From Schizosaccharomyces osmophilus (Eukaryota > Ascomycota > Schizosaccharomycetes > Schizosaccharomycetales > Schizosaccharomycetaceae): DNA of 64,000 nucleotides. The DNA is taken from the NCBI RefSeq assembly GCF_027921745.1, contig NC_079238.1, positions 3,968,001 through 4,032,000 on the forward strand, given 5' to 3'. Below, in pieces: positions 61,526 to 64,000 of this stretch. Under the pieces are notes generated by a model, which saw only the letters and a list, made by a program, of their open reading frames with translations, ran no database searches and was not told the DNA's origin. A program made the translations under genes and the position numbers. The stretch's first letter is position 1. Each line of letters opens with the position of its first letter.

Positions 61526-62394
61526 TTAAAGATTTTTTACCATTGACTTTACTAATTGAACCTGCTCATCATCATTCAAAAATTCCGACTGTTTTATGCA
61601 ATTGCTAATCAAAATCGTGGTCGGAATCGTTTCCGAGTGAGTCCACACACGTCCGTTCATCCCAACGGCAATTTCAAAAGGAACATAGGTGCCAAGAGCT
61701 TGCAAAAGGGCATTTTGAGGGGACAAAAGTTTTCTGCAGTGTGATAGGGATAATCCAGTAATCATATAACCTTCTTTTAATTCTCCAAAACCGCTAGCTT
61801 TTCCTGTGGCCGCATCTAAACATTCCAGCTCTGGTTCCATATCGCGGTCAGCCAAAGATACGCGAGCATACACCAAGCTTCCAACAGTTAAATTTGGTTT
61901 GCTTTTTCGAGTAACGTTCTCAAAGGCCAATGCGTTCAATTGAGCACTATGTGCTGATCCAATATCCACCCGATAACCCTCAGCAAAACGAGAAGTAATT
62001 TGCCCAATGACCTGATCATTCATAGCAGGAATATACTAGAGTAGAGTTAGCACCTGCTCATCAGACAGGAAAAGACACAACAAGTACATAGACGCCATCG
62101 TTTTGCTCTCTCTAGTCATGTCTTCTTTGAGTGATTACAAATCGCACTATCGATTTTTCCTGACTCGAATTTCTTTCTACTTACTCTTTTCATTCTTGTA
62201 TCCACCAATACAGTGTTTTTGACTCCCTGATGCAAAATACCAGGTCGAGAGACCTTGATTTTATCTTCATGATCGTGTTTTTGATGAACTAAGCCAGGAC
62301 CTAGTCGAACAGTTCCTTGCTCTATTACATTAGACAACTTTACATCGTCTCCTGGAAAGTAGTAAGAAGGACTTGATTCTTTAACTTCTGACAT
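61526..62394 (-). CDS. rrp40: Exosome subunit Rrp40
   Basis: Cap subunit of the RNA exosome. Exons 62185..62394 and 61526..62035; the 149-base intron (donor GTAAGT, branch GCTAAC, acceptor CTAG) joins RMKR to YIPAMNDQVIG, the family junction. The product is 239 aa. The N-terminal domain has YYFPGD and VRLGPGL. The S1 domain (about 75-150) has DQVIGQI and VGSLVYARV. The KH-like domain ends the chain with ELECLDAATGKASGFG earlier and FEIAVGMNGRVW, the Rrp40 GxNG signature. Length fits the family. Confidence 0.94.
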
Positions 62395-62686
62395 GTTGTT
62401 ATATTCGAAGTTCTTTATTGCAGTGTTTACCTTGGATGAAAATTACCGTTTTGCGCAGCACTAGAACGCTATTTGAATATAGTGGCTTATTTATGCCTTG
62501 GTCCTTTGAACGACGGCTTTGTAAAAACAGTTTACTGTATCCCAACACAGTCTTTTATTACGTAAAGTGTATATAACAATACATGCTTCTTGTCGTTAAA
62601 TATTCCTAGAGCACTCCCTTTCACAGTGTTATCTGGTAACAATGACCCATCTTTATAGACACAAACCAATATAAACATATGTCTGA

Positions 62687-63283
62687 ATGGCAGATAATCA
62701 GTACTCCTCGCCGTTAGAAAGGCTAGACGGAATTGTAGACGATGAATTCAATGATAACTGCTCGAATACGGTGTTTGATCCACCATTCTATGGGCATCCC
62801 ATGTTGATTCCGCCGTCTCCTTCATTGACTACGATGCTGCGAGCAAGGTCTACCACGCCCGAAGGAGACGAAATTGACGTCTCTGAAATGGATCAGCAGG
62901 ATTGGGATATCATGGTCAAGGTCCCTACTTATGAATACTATGGATTCGTTCTGTACCTGGTATCGATGGTCGCTTTTGGCCTCTTCATCTTTTGGGCGAT
63001 TCTTCCAGCTTCTGCGTTAAATTATTTGGAAATACATTCCTACCTTTCTCGTTGGTGGGCACTGGCAATTCCAAGTTGGATATTGGTGCTGGTCATTTAT
63101 ATCCACGTTGCTTTGAGTGCATACAACACCGAAGTGCTGACAAGGCCTCTCAGTAGCTTGGAATTTTTAGTAGATCAATATTCCCAAGTAGGCGAAGAGG
63201 ATGGAGCCGCTTGCGGTCGTGTTGTCGACCTTCGCCTGTGCGATGTAAACCGTCAACGATACGAGGTCACAAATGCAAAGTAA
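62687..63283 (+). CDS. gpi19: GPI-GlcNAc transferase subunit Gpi19 (PIG-P)
   Basis: Subunit of the ER complex that starts GPI-anchor synthesis by adding GlcNAc to phosphatidylinositol. The 198-aa product has a cytosolic N-terminal region of about 80 residues. The PIG-P domain follows: TYEYYGFVLYLVSM starts span 1 (about 82-107), WWALAIPSWILVLVIYI is span 2 (about 124-146), and the conserved YNTEVLTRPLSSLE follows. ATG at 62687. An overlapping short upstream frame begins at 62679 and ends at 62717, so it covers the start codon. Confidence 0.88.
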   Translation: MADNQYSSPLERLDGIVDDEFNDNCSNTVFDPPFYGHPMLIPPSPSLTTMLRARSTTPEGDEIDVSEMDQQDWDIMVKVPTYEYYGFVLYLVSMVAFGLFIFWAILPASALNYLEIHSYLSRWWALAIPSWILVLVIYIHVALSAYNTEVLTRPLSSLEFLVDQYSQVGEEDGAACGRVVDLRLCDVNRQRYEVTNAK

Positions 63284-63607
63284 GGATGGCTCCAGGAAAT
63301 CAGATGACCTTTATGTTGGCTTTTTTTTCTCTTTTACTACTAACCCTTAATGACACAATTCATGATATGTTTACAAAGATGCTGAGCGAATGTGGACTTC
63401 GGTTCTTTCATTCATAGGATAATAGTTATATTTCATCGTAATCTTTCATTAGATTGACAAATAGAGATAAATGATTTTGCTTCATAGATGAGAAGTCTTT
63501 TGACAGGCATTCATTAGTATATGTATAGATAGTCCAAAACATTGGGAATTTAGTATCTCGAAAGTACTGAGAGAAACAAAGATGCACCCGTTCAGCAAAC
63601 AGCAAAT
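63284..63607. other. Convergent intergenic region
   Basis: 324 bases between the 3' ends of gpi19 and the BSD gene. No feature recognised. Confidence 0.5.
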
Positions 63608-64000
63608 CTATTCCCAATCGTCATCTTCATCATTATCTTTACCTTTATTAGGCTTCGTGTTGTCCTTCTCTGTAGTGGGAGTCTCTGGAGTTACCTTTTC
63701 ATCAGCGTGACTAACAGAAGGAGTTGAAGTAGCGCTCTTCTTTTCGTTTTGTTCCGGGTCAAGCTCGTCCTTAGTATCTTTAGAAACTTCTTCCTTTCTT
63801 TTACTTGTATCCTTATCGGCTTTTTCTTCTTCAACATCGCTTTTTTCATCATCCCAACTAAATATTTCTTCTTCATTGTGTATTGAACTCATAGACTTCG
63901 TTGGTCGAATTCCTTCCTTGTACCAAAAGAAACGTTTCCAAAATGCGTCGTAGGAAACTTGAGAAGGCACCAATTGTTCCATCTGATTACGTAGACTTTC
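63608..64000 (-). CDS. BSD-domain protein, C-terminal part
   Basis: Open from the window edge to the stop at 63608, so the 5' part lies outside. The visible start is the last helix of a BSD domain: PSQVSYDAFWKRFFWYKEG, with the paired Phe-Trp pattern. The remaining 100 residues are Lys/Glu/Thr-rich and acidic, ending in EDDDWE. It matches the BSD-domain gene next to rrp40 in S. pombe. The function of this non-TFIIH BSD protein is not established; the acidic WE-type tail is shared with many BSD proteins. Confidence 0.82.
   Translation of the reverse strand, partial: ESLRNQMEQLVPSQVSYDAFWKRFFWYKEGIRPTKSMSSIHNEEEIFSWDDEKSDVEEEKADKDTSKRKEEVSKDTKDELDPEQNEKKSATSTPSVSHADEKVTPETPTTEKDNTKPNKGKDNDEDDDWE

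Overview
This window is nuclear DNA from a fission yeast (Schizosaccharomyces), most likely not S. pombe itself but a relative such as S. octosporus, S. cryophilus or S. osmophilus. The reasons are the compact AT-rich layout, short introns with GTATGT/GTAAGT donors, CTAAC- or CTAAT-like branch points and TAG/CAG acceptors, a HomolD-like box at a ribosomal protein gene, and a gene content and order that follow three S. pombe chromosome I segments as I remember them. Species and synteny are from memory and were not searched.

Left block (0.2-18.3 kb): met9, rrp8, mud1, an EXPERA/TMEM97-type membrane protein, alg10, coq2 (ppt1), eIF5B and a giant tandem adenylate-forming (DIP2/CMR2-like) protein. 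Middle block (19-34.7 kb): the DEAD-box helicase drs1, the FG nucleoporin nup124, aps3, a DUF300/TMEM184-type membrane protein, tRNA-Ser(AGA), nth1, phf2 and cwf19. A less familiar stretch (35-40.3 kb) holds the signal peptidase subunit spc3, an unrecognised seven-span-like membrane protein with odd codon use, and the bHLH gene esc1 behind a 1.5-kb repeat-rich, pyrimidine-rich leader. Right block (41.2-64 kb): pso2, a small uncharacterised ORF, csn4, rps22, rpc11, an FSH-type serine hydrolase with a decayed DHFR-like tail, ogm1, the HAD-hydrolase/cardiolipin synthase fusion crd1, sap114, ept1, dak1, rrp40, gpi19 and a BSD-domain gene cut by the window end.

The genes are independent housekeeping units, not an operon or island. 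They share broad themes: lipid and glycan synthesis in ER and mitochondria (alg10, ogm1, gpi19, ept1, crd1, coq2), RNA processing (rrp8, drs1, cwf19, sap114, rrp40), translation and transcription (eIF5B, rps22, rpc11, tRNA-Ser), DNA repair (nth1, pso2), and protein turnover or trafficking (mud1, csn4, aps3, spc3). Packing is tight: two stop codons lie 11 bp apart at aps3, and 18 bp separate one stop codon from the mud1 ATG. I saw no transposon, LTR element, CRISPR array or virus-like gene.

Most worth a second look: the DHFR-like remnant fused to the serine hydrolase; the structured segment and inverted forkhead (FLEX-like) sites in the 1.2-kb gap at 48.8-50.0 kb; the GCG-biased membrane protein at 36.4 kb; and several possible tiny spliced genes in promoters. 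Exon limits were worked out by eye from splice signals and reading phase and are not confirmed by transcripts.
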